Source of the DNA: Chryseobacterium populi
GTDB taxonomy: Bacteria; Bacteroidota; Bacteroidia; Flavobacteriales; Weeksellaceae
Assembly: GCF_000282115.1 (NCBI RefSeq)
Contig: NZ_AKJY01000014.1
Span: forward strand, 62,001 to 126,000
Direction: 5' to 3'
DNA length: 64,000 nt
Shown: positions 63,153 to 64,000 of the stretch, in pieces
How positions within the stretch are numbered: position 1 is the first letter of the stretch
Layout of the letters: each line of letters starts with the position of its first letter
Translations under genes and position numbers: made by a program
The notes under the pieces: generated by a model
The model's input: the letters and a program-made list of their open reading frames with translations, nothing else
Databases searched by the model: none
What the model was told of the DNA's origin: nothing

Positions 63153-63641
63153 ATGAAGCGATTAATGATTGTGTGTTTGCTTTTTCCCTTGCTGGTGTTC
63201 TCTCAAACCAGTGGAAGAGTTATTAAAATTTCAGACGGAGATACAATTACTGTTCTTCTTGAAGGAAACCAACAGAAAAAACTGAGACTTGCTGAGGTTG
63301 ATTGCCCGGAAAAAGGGCAGGCATTCGGGAAAAATGCTAAGCAATTTACATCGGATCAGGTATATGGTAAAACTGTTAATTTTATTGAAACCGATAAAGA
63401 CCGCTATGGACGTTCTATTGCCATGGTATATTATGATAATGGAAAATACCTTTCGAGAGAGCTTATAAAAAAGGGATTCGGATGGTGGTATTTTCCTTTT
63501 TCCAAAGATACATCTTTAGGGAAGTTACAGAAAAATGCCCAATATAGAAAAGTGGGGCTTTGGCACGATGTACATGCTGTGGCACCTTGGGAATATAGAA
63601 AAATAAAACGGGAACTTAGAAACAAGAATAGGAGGCTATAA
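63153..63641 (+). CDS. Secreted thermonuclease (staphylococcal-nuclease-like)
   Basis: 162 residues: a signal peptide (MKRLMIVCLLFPLLVFSQ) and an SNase-type OB fold. VIKISDGDTITVLL carries a metal-binding Asp, LRLAEVDCPEKGQAFG the Arg/Glu region, and DKDRYGRSIAMVYYDNGKYL the second catalytic Arg. It cleaves DNA or RNA outside the cytoplasm, perhaps for nutrient or phosphate recovery. An in-frame ATG at 63165 is an alternative start, but the first gives the proper basic signal-peptide end. Single gene. Confidence 0.9.
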   Translation: MKRLMIVCLLFPLLVFSQTSGRVIKISDGDTITVLLEGNQQKKLRLAEVDCPEKGQAFGKNAKQFTSDQVYGKTVNFIETDKDRYGRSIAMVYYDNGKYLSRELIKKGFGWWYFPFSKDTSLGKLQKNAQYRKVGLWHDVHAVAPWEYRKIKRELRNKNRRL

Positions 63642-63800
63642 CCGGTAATATTAAGATAAAAAAACTGCTTAACTTTTATTTCAATCCTTAATAAATCGTG
63701 TAATGGTGCAATTCGAAGTGGAAACGCATTTCTATTTCACAGAGAATTCAAATCGTTGGGAAATAATAAAATGTAGAAAGTAATAACCGGATAGTGTAAA

Positions 63801-63834
63801 CAAAAAAACTTACAATTTATTGTAAGTTTTTTTG
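63801..63834. terminator. Long hairpin terminator
   Basis: CAAAAAAACTTACAA (63801-63815) pairs with TTGTAAGTTTTTTTG (63820-63834) around TTTA. It can work in both directions. The 63835-64000 tail shows no gene I can support. Confidence 0.75.
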
Positions 63835-64000
63835 TGAACTTGATGGGATTATCCTCAAACTCCTTAGCTGTTGATCTTAATTGGGTTTTACGGGTATTTT
63901 GTTGAGTTTTATACTTTTTTAATGTATAATAATTGTTAGATTTGGATGCCGAATTTGGTATGTAATCCATAGACGGTTAAAAAGAAAATAAAAGGACGAA

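Noticed and set aside
63737-63970. 77-codon minus-strand open frame near the window end
   Set aside because: It runs straight through a strong hairpin terminator at 63801-63834 and resembles no family. The first 50 residues could be a real gene continuing from outside, but that cannot be supported.

Overview
The window is AT-rich chromosomal DNA from a Flavobacteriia bacterium, most likely Chryseobacterium or a close relative (Weeksellaceae). This rests on repeated Bacteroidota-type -7 promoter elements (TAnnTTTG), a subtype-iii type VI secretion system (T6SS) tube gene, a SusC/SusD pair, an S46 dipeptidyl peptidase, and the near absence of Shine-Dalgarno sites. No database search or alignment was run; family names come from recognising motifs.

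Layout. (1) 1-12.2 kb: end of a T6SS-iii locus: an unrecognised partial gene, a small membrane protein, the tube protein TssD/Hcp with its own promoter and operator-like repeats, a VgrG spike, a TPR protein that may be an effector adaptor, a 1586-residue PAAR-like/Rhs effector with a PD-(D/E)xK-type nuclease tip, its putative immunity gene, a wrecked gene in the immunity array and an Imm51-type immunity gene. (2) 12.3-19.3 kb: polA, two wrecked genes, then a leftward set of small membrane and secreted proteins including a YdeI-family protein. (3) 19.3-29.8 kb: a complete leftward kdp potassium-uptake system: three tiny membrane peptides (the last is KdpF), KdpA, KdpB, KdpC, an outer-membrane porin, a KdpD that is only the N-terminal sensor half, a separate HAMP/PAS histidine kinase, and upstream an NtrC-type response regulator in place of KdpE. 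(4) 30-41 kb: an M16 peptidase, a 51-residue double-glycine leader peptide, a GNAT/polysaccharide-deacetylase pair, a DPP11-like peptidase, an NlpE-like lipoprotein, MgtC and ligA. (5) 41-51.6 kb: a probable phosphate-scavenging locus: TonB receptor, glycerophosphodiesterase, SusC, SusD and a secreted phosphoesterase. The two promoters share TGTTAAA-type direct repeats with an 11-bp period, resembling Pho boxes. (6) 51.8-58 kb: an SDR, prmA, an SH3-like secreted protein, a RidA-like lipoprotein, a broken tautomerase gene, and an LPS-core pair (Kdo/WaaP-like kinase and a family 9 glycosyltransferase). (7) 58.3-62.7 kb: a 4.35-kb segment bounded by a 32-bp direct repeat of the 3' end of tRNA-Arg, holding a truncated YhdH gene, a frameshifted HxlR regulator, an NmrA-like reductase and a serine recombinase. 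(8) tRNA-Arg(TCT), tRNA-Pro(TGG) and a secreted thermonuclease.

The points most worth following up are the three-peptide leader and rearranged sensory system of kdp, the VgrG-TPR-Rhs-immunity module with its decayed immunity array and paired operator repeats at hcp, the orphan double-glycine peptide, the Pho-box-like sites, and the tRNA-bounded mini-island.
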